Shown here: positions 1 through 8,064 of the stretch, in pieces | How positions within the stretch are numbered: the first letter of the stretch is position 1 | Layout: each line of letters opens with the position of its first letter | Origin: Micromonospora eburnea | GTDB lineage: Bacteria; Actinomycetota; Actinomycetes; Mycobacteriales; Micromonosporaceae | Direction of reading: 5' to 3' | DNA length: 64,000 bases | Assembly: GCF_900090225.1 (NCBI RefSeq) | Contig: NZ_FMHY01000002.1 | Location: 1,798,001-1,862,000, forward strand | Position numbers and translations under genes: made by a program | Notes under the pieces: model-generated | What the model saw: only the letters and a program-made list of their open reading frames with translations | Told to the model about the DNA's origin: nothing | Database searches by the model: none

Positions 1-1
1 G

Positions 2-1549
2 GGCGGCATGACCTTCCGGATCCGGGTCGACCCGGACGGCGAGTGGCACACCGACCTGTACGTCGAGATGGTCATCCACGGCGCCGGTGGGCGGGACCTG
101 CGGCGCAGCCTGGCGGCGCACCGCCAGCGGGCACGCCTGGACATGCGCGCGGACCTCAAACAGTGGTTCGACCAGGCGCCGCAGCTCGCCAGCAACCGGC
201 GATCCCTGGTGCGGGCGTACGAGCAGGCGTTGGCCGACCTGGCGGCGCTGCGCTACCTGCCGCTGTCGTACACCGAGCGGGTGCCGGTGGGCGGGCTGCC
301 CTGGGCGATGACCCTGTACGGCCGGGACGCCCTCATCACCTGCCTGGAGACGCTGCCGTTCACCCCCGAGCTGACCCCCGCCACGCTGCGCATGTTGGCG
401 CTGGTCCAGGGCAGCCAACCCGACGACCTGCACGACGAGGAGCCCGGCAAGATCCTCTCCGAGCTGCGGTACGGCGAGGCGGCCGCGTTCGAGGAGCAGC
501 CCACCGCGGTCTACTACGGCGCGGCCGACACCACCCCGCTCTTCGTCATCCTGCTCGACGAGTACGAGCGCTGGAGCGGCGACGTCGACCTGGTCCAGGA
601 GCTGCGCCACCCCACCCGGAGCGCGCTGGACTGGATCATCGAGTACGGCGACCCGATCGGCGACGGCTACCTGCGCTACCAACCGCGCAACACCGTCAAC
701 GGGGTGGCCAACCAGGTGTGGCGCAACTCGCCCGACGCCGTCGTGGACCGGCACGGCCACGAGCCGGCGTTCCCCCGGGCCACCAGCGAGCTACAGGGGT
801 ACGCGTACGACGCGATGGTCCGGGGCGCCCGGCTGGCCCGCCAGTTCTGGGGCGACCCGGCGTACGCCGAGCGGCTGGAGGCCAGGGCGGCGGCGCTGCG
901 GGAACGGTTCAACCGCGACTTCTGGCTGCCGCAGCGCGAGTACTACGCCTTCGCGTTGACCCCGGACGGCGTGCCGGTCGACGCGCTCACCTCCAACCTC
1001 GGGCATCTGCTGTGGAGCGGGATCGTCGAGCCGGAGCGGGCCGGCGCGCTCGCCGGGCACCTGCTCGGACCGGAACTCTTCTCCGGTTGGGGGGTGCGGA
1101 CGTACGCCGCCGGCCAGCGGCCGTACAACCCGGTCGGCGCACACCTGGGCGCGGTCTGGCCGTCGGACAACGCGGTCGTCGCCGCCGGCCTGCGCCGCTA
1201 CGGGCACCACGAGGAGGCGGCCCGGGTCGCGGCCGGGATGTTCGCCGTGGTGGAGACGCTCGGTGGCTCGGTGCCCGAGGTGATCGCCGGCTACCCGCGT
1301 CCGGTGACCAAGTACCCGGTCCAGCTCCCGATGGCCGGTCGGCCGCAGTCGTGGTCCTCCGGGGCGCTGCTCATGCTGCTCGCCACCATGCTCGGGCTGA
1401 GCCCGTGCGGCGAGCACCTGCTGGCGGACCCGATGATCCCGGAGGGGTACGGCCGGATCGAACTGCTGGAGGTGCCCGGCCGGTGGGGGCGCGCCGACGC
1501 GTACGGCCGGGATCGCAGCAGCGTCGGCGGGCGTTCCCGCAAGGGCTGA
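2..1549 (+). CDS. amylo-alpha-1,6-glucosidase / glycogen debranching-type glycosidase, 5' truncated by window edge
   Basis: The reading frame is open to the left edge, so the start lies outside the window; the first ATG seen (position 8) is probably internal. Visible residues (counted from that ATG) show the six-hairpin glycosidase pattern of the actinobacterial amylo-alpha-1,6-glucosidase family: YGRDALIT at about 104-111, DEEPGKIL at 143-150, YGAADTTPL at 170-178, and VWPSDNAVV in the C-terminal third. It is expected to hydrolyse alpha-1,6 branches or trim oligosaccharides from storage glucan in the cytoplasm. No operon partner follows on the same strand. The other glucan genes (glgE, glgB, glgC) lie at the far end of the window. 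Family assignment is strong; exact substrate is inferred. Confidence 0.85.
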   Translation, partial: GGMTFRIRVDPDGEWHTDLYVEMVIHGAGGRDLRRSLAAHRQRARLDMRADLKQWFDQAPQLASNRRSLVRAYEQALADLAALRYLPLSYTERVPVGGLPWAMTLYGRDALITCLETLPFTPELTPATLRMLALVQGSQPDDLHDEEPGKILSELRYGEAAAFEEQPTAVYYGAADTTPLFVILLDEYERWSGDVDLVQELRHPTRSALDWIIEYGDPIGDGYLRYQPRNTVNGVANQVWRNSPDAVVDRHGHEPAFPRATSELQGYAYDAMVRGARLARQFWGDPAYAERLEARAAALRERFNRDFWLPQREYYAFALTPDGVPVDALTSNLGHLLWSGIVEPERAGALAGHLLGPELFSGWGVRTYAAGQRPYNPVGAHLGAVWPSDNAVVAAGLRRYGHHEEAARVAAGMFAVVETLGGSVPEVIAGYPRPVTKYPVQLPMAGRPQSWSSGALLMLLATMLGLSPCGEHLLADPMIPEGYGRIELLEVPGRWGRADAYGRDRSSVGGRSRKG

Positions 1550-1610
1550 GTCGCCGGTTCGCGTCCCGGGCCGGGCGCCACCGCGACCGAGGCCGCCGGG
1601 TCGAGGCCGT

Positions 1611-1814
1611 TCACCGCGGCCGTGTCACGCCGCCGGCGTACGTCATTCGGAACGCCCGTACGGCGGCGGCCTCGCCGACGAGTTCCTGCGGGCGGGGCGC
1701 GGCTCGGGCGGCGGCGAGGAGCCGACGGAGCATCTCCAGGCCGCCGTGCCCGTCGGGAACGGAACCGGCGAGCAGTCGCTCGACGGTCTCCGGGTCCATC
1801 CGGTGCGCGTCCAT
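1611..1814 (-). CDS. small hypothetical protein resembling the N-terminus of actinobacterial anti-sigma-like proteins
   Basis: A 67-residue frame starting MDAHRMDPETVERLL. The ATG at 1814 is preceded by GAGGGA six bases upstream, better than the GTG at 1847. The pattern of a DPETVERLLAG start, Leu/Ala helices and a GEAAAVRAFR segment is like the short N-terminal segment of membrane-anchored proteins found beside ECF sigma factors in actinomycetes. Here no transmembrane segment follows and no sigma factor lies next to it, so it may be a truncated relic. Function unknown. Confidence 0.45.
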   Translation of the reverse strand: MDAHRMDPETVERLLAGSVPDGHGGLEMLRRLLAAARAAPRPQELVGEAAAVRAFRMTYAGGVTRPR

Positions 1815-1905
1815 CTCGTGTCCCTCAGCGCCGCCACCGGTCGTCACGTCACACCGCCGCCCGCACCTCGGGCCCGGCGGGGGCGACGGCTGCCGCGCCG
1901 GCCGG

Positions 1906-2412
1906 TCAACCCATCGTCTTCGCCCCGTCGATGGACTCGCGGATGATGTCGGCGTGACCGGCGTGCTGCGCGGTCTCGGCGATCAGGTGCAGCAGCACCC
2001 GCCGCACCGACCAACTGGCCCCCGGCTCGAACCAGGGCGCCGACGGCAGCGGATGGCTGGCGTCCAGGTCGAGGGTGGCGATCAGCGCGTCGGTCTCACC
2101 GGCCACCCGGTCGAACTCGGCCAGCAACCCGGCGAGGGTCTCACCCTCGGTCATCCGGAACTGCCCGACCCAGTCGATCGGCTCGCTCCGCATCGCCTCG
2201 GCACCGCCCACGGCGAACCGCATCCACCGATCCTCGGTGGTCGCCACGTGCTTGATCAGCCCGCCGAGGCAGAGCTCGCTGACCGTGCTGCGCCGGGCGG
2301 CCTGCTCGTCGGTCAGACCCTGGACCGTCTGCCGGAGGAAGCCGCGATGCCGCCGCAGCGTGGTGCGCAGGTCCGCCCGCTCGCCGGTGAGGACCTGGTC
2401 GGAAACGCTCAT
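1906..2412 (-). CDS. DinB family protein (DUF664-type)
   Basis: A 168-residue protein of the DinB/YfiT-like four-helix bundle superfamily, often metal-binding and in actinomycetes linked to mycothiol-dependent or stress-related transferase roles. Typical features are the N-terminal helix with GERADLRTTLRRHR, the segment LCLGGLIKHVATTEDRW with its family His at about 56, and the C-terminal SVRRVLLHLIAETAQHAGHAD containing two further His. These three His positions would form the metal site. The ATG at 2412 is preceded by GGAAAGG, so longer upstream extensions are unlikely. It stands alone. Specific substrate cannot be told from sequence. Confidence 0.85.
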   Translation of the reverse strand: MSVSDQVLTGERADLRTTLRRHRGFLRQTVQGLTDEQAARRSTVSELCLGGLIKHVATTEDRWMRFAVGGAEAMRSEPIDWVGQFRMTEGETLAGLLAEFDRVAGETDALIATLDLDASHPLPSAPWFEPGASWSVRRVLLHLIAETAQHAGHADIIRESIDGAKTMG

Positions 2413-2470
2413 GGCACCCGCCTTTCCATCGAGGGACGCGGACACCGTACGACCACCCACCGACAGGTTC

Positions 2471-2534
2471 GTGCTCGATCCCGGAAGCAGCGGCATCGGG
2501 TCGGTTCGAGGCCACTGGTTCCTGGATCGAGCAC
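2471..2534. repeat. 64-bp imperfect palindrome
   Basis: The outer 11 bases GTGCTCGATCC (2471-2481) are exactly complementary to GGATCGAGCAC (2524-2534). Pairing continues inward so that about 25 of 32 positions per arm match. It lies in the gap between the start of the DinB gene and the end of the next minus-strand gene. There is no T run. It resembles a REP-like or miniature palindromic element rather than a classical terminator; function unknown. Confidence 0.6.
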
Positions 2535-2578
2535 GATCTTGAGCTGTGTGGAGCGCGGTGAGCGTTGCCGACGGAGGG

Positions 2579-2971
2579 TCAGCCGCGCCGGGTGACGCCT
2601 TCCGGGTGCATGCCGGTGGCCTCCTCCAGCGCGTTGTCCGGGAGGTCCCCCTCGGCGCTGTCGTCCGGGAAGGTCCGTGCGGACGGACCCGGATCCGGCG
2701 GCGCGCCCGGGCCCGCCTCGGCGGCGCGGGTCGGCTCCACCGAGCCGAAGCCGTGCCGGCCGGCCGGCGGCCCACCCGGCGCTGCCCCGGCCGCCCGGCG
2801 TTCGCCGCGCCGGCCCTCGGCGACCGCGGGCTCCTCGCTGCCCTCGTCCATCGGCGCGTCCTCGCCGGCGCCCCAGGGCGGATCGGCGTCGAAGCCGTCG
2901 GTGGTGCCCCACGGCGCGACTTCCTCCGGCCCCCGCCCCTCGCCCCTGTCCGGGCGCTTCCTGCTGCTCAT
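2579..2971 (-). CDS. hypothetical hydrophilic, low-complexity protein
   Basis: A 130-residue protein beginning MSSRKRPDRGEGRGPEEV, rich in Gly, Pro, Glu, Asp and Arg and without any predicted membrane segment, so probably disordered. The ATG at 2971 has GAGG with a five-base spacer; a GTG two codons earlier is possible. An acidic C-terminal segment reads DDSAEGDLPDNALEEATG. No recognised domain. The composition is compatible with coding in this frame, but codon bias alone cannot prove it. Confidence 0.5.
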   Translation of the reverse strand: MSSRKRPDRGEGRGPEEVAPWGTTDGFDADPPWGAGEDAPMDEGSEEPAVAEGRRGERRAAGAAPGGPPAGRHGFGSVEPTRAAEAGPGAPPDPGPSARTFPDDSAEGDLPDNALEEATGMHPEGVTRRG

Positions 2972-3183
2972 CGCCACCTCACCTGGCTGGGTTTCCGTGC
3001 CCGGGCTGAATGCCCGCCATCCGCCCGGTCATGCCGGGTCGGCGTCCCGCCGCGGGCGCTCGGCGACCGGGGGTCCGTGGCGGGCCTCGTCGACCACGCG
3101 GCACCCGGCGCGCCCGGCACGTCCCGCACGGACGGACGACGGGTGCCGGCGGCCACGCCGTTGTGCGCCGCCGGCCGCTGTGC

Positions 3184-3879
3184 TCAACGACCGGCCGTGA
3201 CCAGGTGCCGGGTCGCCGCGCCCATCGCGGCGATCTTGCCGACCTTCGGCGCGCCCATCCCGACGATCTTCCCGATCTTCGGCACGCCCATCCCGACGGC
3301 CTTGCCGATCGTCTTCGACGACGATGTCAGCCCGCCGGCCCGGCCGAGCATGCCCCGAAGCACCTGGCCCGGCTTCTGCTGCTCGCCCATGTACGCGGTG
3401 ACCACCACGAGCGCGCCGGTCAGCGCCGGGACCGCCCACTGGAGCAGCTTCAACTGGCGCTGCCAGGAGGCGACGTCGGTGGGGGTCTGAGAGTTCGGTT
3501 CGGTGACCCCGTCCGTGGGCGGACCGCCCGCCCGCTGCAGCCGCATGCCGAGCAGCCGGCTGTACCCGGTCACCGCCAGCGCGCCCAGGGTCAGCCCGGT
3601 CTTCACCGCACTGACCTTTCCCACCCCGGCCTGAGCGGCCATCCGCGGGCTCTCGGTGACCAGTTCGCCGACCGCGCCGGCGAGGTGCGTGCCGATCGCC
3701 GCCGCGTTGACCGGGGTCCAGCGGGCCCAGCCCGCCGACGCCACCGGCAGCCGTTGCGTGGCGTCGTCGATCTTCGCCGCCGCGCCGTTGACGCCGAGCG
3801 CGCCCATCAGCGATCCGCCGAACCAGGCCGCCAGGCCCAGATCGTGCATCGAGCGCAACGCCGTGTGCTGTTCGAACAT
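3184..3879 (-). CDS. hypothetical membrane-associated protein with C-terminal 11-residue repeats
   Basis: A 231-residue protein starting MFEQHTALRSMHDLGLAAW; the ATG at 3879 has a strong GGAGGGGGA site. It has hydrophobic segments near residues 13-33 (WFGGSLMGALGVNG), 90-110 and around 150-165 (LQWAVPALTGALVVVTAYMG), consistent with a membrane protein. The C-terminus carries tandem 11-residue units of the form VGMGVPKIGKI, VGMGAPKVGKI, AAMGAATRHLV. I do not recognise a named family, although similar proteins seem to be common in actinomycetes. It is monocistronic on the minus strand. Confidence 0.7.
   Translation of the reverse strand: MFEQHTALRSMHDLGLAAWFGGSLMGALGVNGAAAKIDDATQRLPVASAGWARWTPVNAAAIGTHLAGAVGELVTESPRMAAQAGVGKVSAVKTGLTLGALAVTGYSRLLGMRLQRAGGPPTDGVTEPNSQTPTDVASWQRQLKLLQWAVPALTGALVVVTAYMGEQQKPGQVLRGMLGRAGGLTSSSKTIGKAVGMGVPKIGKIVGMGAPKVGKIAAMGAATRHLVTAGR
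3211..3309 (-). repeat. 33-bp tandem coding repeat
   Basis: About three units with 33-bp period, aligned on CTTCGGC-GCCCATCCCGAC (plus strand; clear copies begin near 3244 and 3277). They encode the 11-residue Gly/Lys repeats at the C-terminus of the gene at 3184-3879. Units differ at a few bases. Confidence 0.65.
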
Positions 3880-4029
3880 CTGATCCCCCTCCGCGGTGTT
3901 CGGGCGGTGGGGCTTACCCGTGTTCGGACCGGCTACGCCCCGGTACACCGGCCACTCCCGCCGGACGGCCCCGGGTCGGTTCCGTTGCCGGCGACGACCC
4001 GAGCAAGGGCGCAGCGAGTTCCGGTCGCC

Positions 4030-4887
4030 TCAGCGTCGCGGCAGGGTGGCGGCGAACGCGGCGACCCGGGCCGCCAGCGGGGTGGCGGCGCGTACCCAGG
4101 TGAAGTGGTCCAGCGGGGCGCCGGCCTCGGACACCGGGTAGCGGTGCCGGGTCATCGGGGCGGCGGTCAGTTTGGCGCAGAGGTGGTCCAGCGTCTCGTG
4201 CGGGGTGTACTGGTCGTCGTCCACGCTGACCGCGAGGACCGGGGTGCGTACCCGCCCGACCGCCGCCTCGGCGTCGACCCCGTCGAGCACCGGGAACCGG
4301 CCGGTCCGGGCGGTGTGCGCCCAGTCCCGGATCACTCCGCGCACCTGCCGGCCACCGAACCCCCAGCCGGGCCAGACGCCGAGCAGCCGGGTGACCGCCG
4401 CGATCCCCTGGGTGAACGCCAGCACATTCCAGCCGTGCCGCCCCGGGTAGAGACGCCACCAGGGCAGGCCGACCGCCACCAGGGCCAGCCCGTCCACCGT
4501 GTCGGCGTCGTGCAGGGCCTGGTGCAGCACCGCGACCTGCCCACCGAGGGAGTGCCCGAGCAGCACCCGGACCCGGCCGTCCAGCCGAGGCTTGAGCGCC
4601 TCGAACACCGCGCCCACGTCGGCGGTCAGCTCGGCGTAGCCGTACCGGCAGGTGCGGGCGGGTCGCGGGGTGCTCTCGCCGGTGCCGCGCAGGTCGGCCA
4701 CGATCACGGCCATCCCGGCGTCGCGCAGCGCGGCCGCGAAGGGCCGGTAGTAGCGGGCCCGTACGCCCATCGCCGGCCAGATCACCACCACCGGCGCACC
4801 GGGCGGCCCGTCCGGCTCCGGGTAGATCTGGACGCCGAGGCGTGCCCCGTCGACGTCGACGAACTCCTGCGTGTACTCCCCGCTCAC
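4030..4887 (-). CDS. alpha/beta hydrolase fold protein
   Basis: About 285 residues with the serine-hydrolase elbow GHSLGG near residue 125 and the oxyanion region VVVIWPAMGVRARYY near 40. The catalytic acid is likely in AVSVDDDQYTPHE, and the His in PLDHFTWVRAATP near the C-terminus. It probably hydrolyses an ester or thioester; this family is often annotated as a serine aminopeptidase-like (S33) hydrolase. The start is uncertain: GTG at 4887 is chosen because similarity should begin at about EYTQEFVDVDG, but it has only a weak ribosome site and a TTG at 4926 is in frame. It is divergent from the cupin gene at 5049. Confidence 0.8.
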   Translation of the reverse strand: MSGEYTQEFVDVDGARLGVQIYPEPDGPPGAPVVVIWPAMGVRARYYRPFAAALRDAGMAVIVADLRGTGESTPRPARTCRYGYAELTADVGAVFEALKPRLDGRVRVLLGHSLGGQVAVLHQALHDADTVDGLALVAVGLPWWRLYPGRHGWNVLAFTQGIAAVTRLLGVWPGWGFGGRQVRGVIRDWAHTARTGRFPVLDGVDAEAAVGRVRTPVLAVSVDDDQYTPHETLDHLCAKLTAAPMTRHRYPVSEAGAPLDHFTWVRAATPLAARVAAFAATLPRR

Positions 4888-5048
4888 CGGCTCAGCGTAC
4901 GGCGGCAAGCTACCGATGGGTAGCAAGGGGTGGAGCAGTGACCAAAGTCCCTGGCCGGCGGCGCGGGAAGCGCTGAGAATACGTAAAGAGGTAACGCTGA
5001 CTCCGGTTTATGGCGTGCCTCGCCCCAACCGTCTCCCGGAGGTGACCG

Positions 5049-5381
5049 GTGGTCCCCGCAACCTCGCTCTCCACGCTGGCCGAGGAGCAACTCGCGCTGG
5101 CCCGCGCCACCGGCAGCGGACGCAGCGCCCGGACAGTGCACGGCGGTCCCGACACCGCGCTGCGGCAGACGCTGATCGCCCTCGTCGCCGGGCACGCGCT
5201 GGCGGAGCACGCCAGCCCCGGTGACGCGACGCTCCAGGTGCTGCGCGGCCGGGTCCGCCTCACCGCGCAGGACCGGTCCTGGCCGGGGGAGGCGGGGGAC
5301 CTGCTGGTGATCCCGGACGCCCGGCACGCGCTGTCCGCCGACGAGGACGCCGTCGTGCTGCTCACGGTCGCCCGCGGATGA
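5049..5381 (+). CDS. small cupin-domain protein
   Basis: A 110-residue single-domain cupin. The GTG start is fixed by a near-perfect GGAGGTGA site at 5038-5045. The beta-barrel motifs are visible as GHALAEHASPGDATLQVLRG (motif 1, about 47-66) and WPGEAGDLLVIPDARHAL (motif 2, about 78-95), giving possible metal ligands at His and Glu positions. Its stop overlaps the next start by four bases (ATGA), so it is translationally coupled to a YwiC-like gene. Small cupins of this kind often sit beside ywiC and oxidative or nitrosative stress genes. A sensing or metal-binding role is inferred. Confidence 0.85.
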   Translation: MVPATSLSTLAEEQLALARATGSGRSARTVHGGPDTALRQTLIALVAGHALAEHASPGDATLQVLRGRVRLTAQDRSWPGEAGDLLVIPDARHALSADEDAVVLLTVARG

Positions 5382-6163
5382 GCGCCCCGTCGTCGACGGC
5401 CCGGTCGGCGCCACCGCGGCAGGCGGCCCGGCCGGTCCGGTCCCGCCGGCACCGCTACCTCCCGCCGCAGCACGGCGCCTGGGCGATGCTGCTCCTCCCG
5501 TACGCCGCGGCGGTCTGTGTCACCGGTCCGCGGTGGCCGCACCTGCCGCTGCTCGGCGCCTGGCTGGCCGGCTATCTCTTCTCCTACTACGCCCTCCTGG
5601 CGGTGAAGACCGGCCGCACCGACCGGGTACGTCCGCAGTTGCTGCTCTACGGCGTCGCCGCCGCGTCACTGGTCGCGCCGGTGCTGGTCGCCCGGCCCGG
5701 GGTCCTCGGCTACGCCCCGCTGTACGCGCTGCTCGCCGCCGTCAACGTCGGGTACGCCCGGGGGCGCCGTGAGCGGGCCCTGCTCAACGACCTCGCCTCG
5801 GTGGCGCAGAGCGTGCTGATGGTGTTCGTGGTGGCCACCGTCGCCGGGTCCCCGCCCGCCGAGCTGTCCGCGGTCGCCGGAGTGGTCGGCGCGTACCTGG
5901 TCGGCACGGTGCTCTATGTCAAGACGATGATCCGGGAGCGGGACAGCGTCGGCTACCGGTGGGCTTCCGGGGCGTACCACGTCGCGGCGCTGGTGGCGGT
6001 GGTGGCCGCCGGGTGGGGGCCGGCGGTGGCGGGCGTCTTCGTGCTGCTGTTGCTCCGCGCGGCGCTGCTGCCCGGCCGCCGGTTGGCGCCGGTCCGGGTC
6101 GGGATGGTCGAGCTGGTCGGTGCCCTGCTGGTGTTCGCCGCGGTGGTCGGGCACTGGGCCTGA
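5378..6163 (+). CDS. YwiC-like integral membrane protein
   Basis: A 261-residue protein with a basic N-terminus followed by the family hallmark PPQHGAWAMLLLPY at about 29-42 and seven to eight hydrophobic segments. This is the pattern of the YwiC-like family, named for a Bacillus gene close to the narK-fnr nitrate respiration locus. The biochemical role is unknown. Here it is coupled to a cupin gene and faces the end of hmp, which agrees with a link to nitrogen-oxide or low-oxygen physiology. It ends shortly before the convergent hmp. Confidence 0.85.
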   Translation: MSAPSSTARSAPPRQAARPVRSRRHRYLPPQHGAWAMLLLPYAAAVCVTGPRWPHLPLLGAWLAGYLFSYYALLAVKTGRTDRVRPQLLLYGVAAASLVAPVLVARPGVLGYAPLYALLAAVNVGYARGRRERALLNDLASVAQSVLMVFVVATVAGSPPAELSAVAGVVGAYLVGTVLYVKTMIRERDSVGYRWASGAYHVAALVAVVAAGWGPAVAGVFVLLLLRAALLPGRRLAPVRVGMVELVGALLVFAAVVGHWA

Positions 6164-6220
6164 CCCGCGACGTAGGGGCCGGCGTCGGTGGTCTCCGACG
6201 CCGGCCCCGCGCTGCCGCCA

Positions 6221-7438
6221 CTAGGGCTGGTCGCGCAGCATCCCCGGGCCGAACACCTCGTACGCGATCCGTTCGCTCGGTACGCCCCGGCGCAGCAGGC
6301 CGCTGCGAACTCCGGCCATGAACGGCACCGGGCCGCACAGGTGCACCCGCGCCCCGGGGGCGAGCGGGATCAGCTCCGGGTCGACCAGGCCGGCGGCGAC
6401 GTCCGCCTTCAGCCCGGCCAGTTCTCCGTCGGCGGCGTTCTCGTACCACAGGCGCACCGACAGGTTCGGCAGTCGTTCCTGGAGTCGGGGCAGTTCGTGG
6501 CGGCGGGCGTGCGCGGCGGCGCTCCGGTCGGCGTGCACCAGCGCCACCTGGCGTTCCGGCTCGGTGGCGGCCAGGTGTGCCAGCGCCGCCATCGCCGGGG
6601 TGAGTCCGATGCCGGCGCTGACCAGCAGCAGCGGCTCGCCGTCGCCGATCGCGCTGACCTCGCCGAAGGGCGGGCTGAGCCGGAGCGTGTCGCCGGTGGC
6701 CACCTGCTCGTGCAGGTGGGTGGAGACCGCGCCGTCGGGCGCGCCGTCGGTGCCGCGCACCCGCTTGACGGTGATCCACCAGTGGTCGGTGCCGGGCTCC
6801 CCGGAGAGGCTGTACTGCCGGATCTGCTGGCCCTGGCCGTGCTCCAGGTCGACCGCGACCGAGACGTACTGGCCCGGGGTGAAGGTGGGCACCGGCCCGC
6901 CGTCGGCCGGGACCAGGGCGAACGACACGACGTCCGCGGTCTCCTGGATCTTCTCCGCGACCCGCCAGTCCCGCCAGACCGAGCCGCCCTCGGCCACCCC
7001 GGCAACGGTGTAGAGGCGTGCCTCCCGGGCGATCAGCTCGCAGGCCAGCAGCCAGTACACCTCGTCCCAGGCCGCCGCGACCTCGGGGGTGACGGCGTCG
7101 CCGAGCACCTCGCCGACCGCGGTGAGCAGGTGCCGCCCGACGATCGTGTACTGGGTGGCGGTGATGCCGAGCGAGGCGTGCTTGTGCGCGATCCGGTCCA
7201 GGATCGGGCCCCACGGCACCGTGCTGCCGCCGGTCAGGTGCTCGGCGTACGCGACGACGGCGGCGGCGAGCGCGGCCTTCTGCTGCCCGGTGGCCTGGTT
7301 GCCCCGGTTGAAGATGTCGAGCAGCTCCGGGTGGGCGTCGAACATCCGCTGGTAGAACCGGCCGGTGATGGCCTCGCCGTGGGCCTGTACGGCGGGCAGG
7401 GTGGCGGTCACCACTGCTGTTGAGGATTCCGAGAGCAC
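6221..7438 (-). CDS. hmp: flavohaemoglobin, nitric oxide dioxygenase
   Basis: A 405-residue protein that uses NAD(P)H and O2 to oxidise NO to nitrate. The N-terminal globin domain (about 1-140) has the distal Tyr at 29 (GRFYQRMF), Gln at 53 and the proximal His in HKHASLGI at about 87. The FAD domain has RQYSLSG, and the NAD domain has LLVSAGIGLTPAMAAL and HLCGPVPFM, ending with YEVFGPG. Length equals the usual Hmp size. The GTG at 7438 is chosen because AGAGGAGAAAG precedes it at good spacing. It is transcribed divergently from nsrR with a dyad in the shared upstream region, so NO-induced derepression is likely. Confidence 0.95.
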   Translation of the reverse strand: MLSESSTAVVTATLPAVQAHGEAITGRFYQRMFDAHPELLDIFNRGNQATGQQKAALAAAVVAYAEHLTGGSTVPWGPILDRIAHKHASLGITATQYTIVGRHLLTAVGEVLGDAVTPEVAAAWDEVYWLLACELIAREARLYTVAGVAEGGSVWRDWRVAEKIQETADVVSFALVPADGGPVPTFTPGQYVSVAVDLEHGQGQQIRQYSLSGEPGTDHWWITVKRVRGTDGAPDGAVSTHLHEQVATGDTLRLSPPFGEVSAIGDGEPLLLVSAGIGLTPAMAALAHLAATEPERQVALVHADRSAAAHARRHELPRLQERLPNLSVRLWYENAADGELAGLKADVAAGLVDPELIPLAPGARVHLCGPVPFMAGVRSGLLRRGVPSERIAYEVFGPGMLRDQP

Positions 7439-7475
7439 GACTTTCTCCTCTGGGTCGACTGGGTCGAACCCCACG

Positions 7476-7501
7476 TAAAGGGAATATAGGATTCCTCTTT
7501 A
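7476..7501 (-). promoter_or_regulatory. candidate NsrR operator overlapping the hmp promoter
   Basis: An AT-rich island in otherwise GC-rich DNA. The core GGAATATAGGATTCC (7481-7495) has perfect GGAAT/ATTCC half-sites, flanked by TAAAG and TCTTTA. On the minus strand it contains TATATT (7488-7483), a plausible -10 about 45 bases upstream of the hmp GTG. Position between hmp and a divergent NsrR gene supports autoregulated repression; no clear -35 is seen. Confidence 0.6.
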
Positions 7502-7601
7502 GGGTCGAAGGTCCCGGGTCCGGGGTAGCCCTGGTCACAGCGCGGCAGCCGGGCGCATCGGCCCATGTCGGTGGGCCGCGCCCGGTGGCTACCTTCGACT
7601 G

Positions 7602-8039
7602 GTGAAACTCAACCGGTCGACGGACATGGCCCTGCGGATCGCCATGCTCACCGCCGCGTCCCCGGCCCGTACGACGGTGGACGAGCTCGCCACGCGGTTG
7701 GCGCTGCCCCGCAGCCACGTCGCCAAGGTGGTGCAGCGGTTGCAGCGGCTGGGCGCGCTGGTGACCGTGCGGGGGCGCTCCGGCGGGGTCGCGTTCGCCG
7801 AGCACGCCGGCGAGTTGACCGTCGGGCAGGTGGTCCGGGCCTTCGAAGGGGACGGCGAGGTGGTGGCCTGCGAGCAGTCGGCGTGCCCGCTGGTTCCGGG
7901 CTGCCGGCTCCGTGGCGAACTACGCCGGGCCCAGGCCGCCTTCCTCGACGTGCTCGACGGGGTACGCCTCAGCGACCTGGTCGGCGGCGCCGCCGGGCCG
8001 CTCCTGCTCCAGCTCGGCGGGCCGGCGACGGACACCTGA
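7602..8039 (+). CDS. nsrR: Rrf2-family transcriptional repressor, NsrR type
   Basis: A 145-residue winged-helix regulator. The N-terminus MKLNRSTDMALRIAMLTAAS and the recognition region LPRSHVAKVVQRLQRLG (about 35-51) are typical of Rrf2 proteins. Three Cys at 90, 95 and 101 (ACEQSACPLVPGC) match the Fe-S cluster ligand cluster of NsrR, which senses nitric oxide. The spacing here is X4 then X5. The GTG start at 7602 follows a GACTG leader with poor ribosome site, so the transcript may be nearly leaderless. It is divergent from hmp, the classical NsrR target. Confidence 0.92.
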   Translation: MKLNRSTDMALRIAMLTAASPARTTVDELATRLALPRSHVAKVVQRLQRLGALVTVRGRSGGVAFAEHAGELTVGQVVRAFEGDGEVVACEQSACPLVPGCRLRGELRRAQAAFLDVLDGVRLSDLVGGAAGPLLLQLGGPATDT

Positions 8040-8064
8040 GCACGCCCACCGGGCGGACGGGCCC

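Noticed and set aside
43..2595. 850-residue plus-strand open frame
   Set aside because: It runs over the debranching-type glucosidase and the DinB gene in another frame, is extremely Arg/Gly/Pro-rich, and shows no domain; typical GC-driven shadow.
3010..4923. 637-residue plus-strand open frame
   Set aside because: It is antisense to the repeat-bearing membrane protein and the alpha/beta hydrolase and is of low-complexity Arg/Gly/Ala composition.
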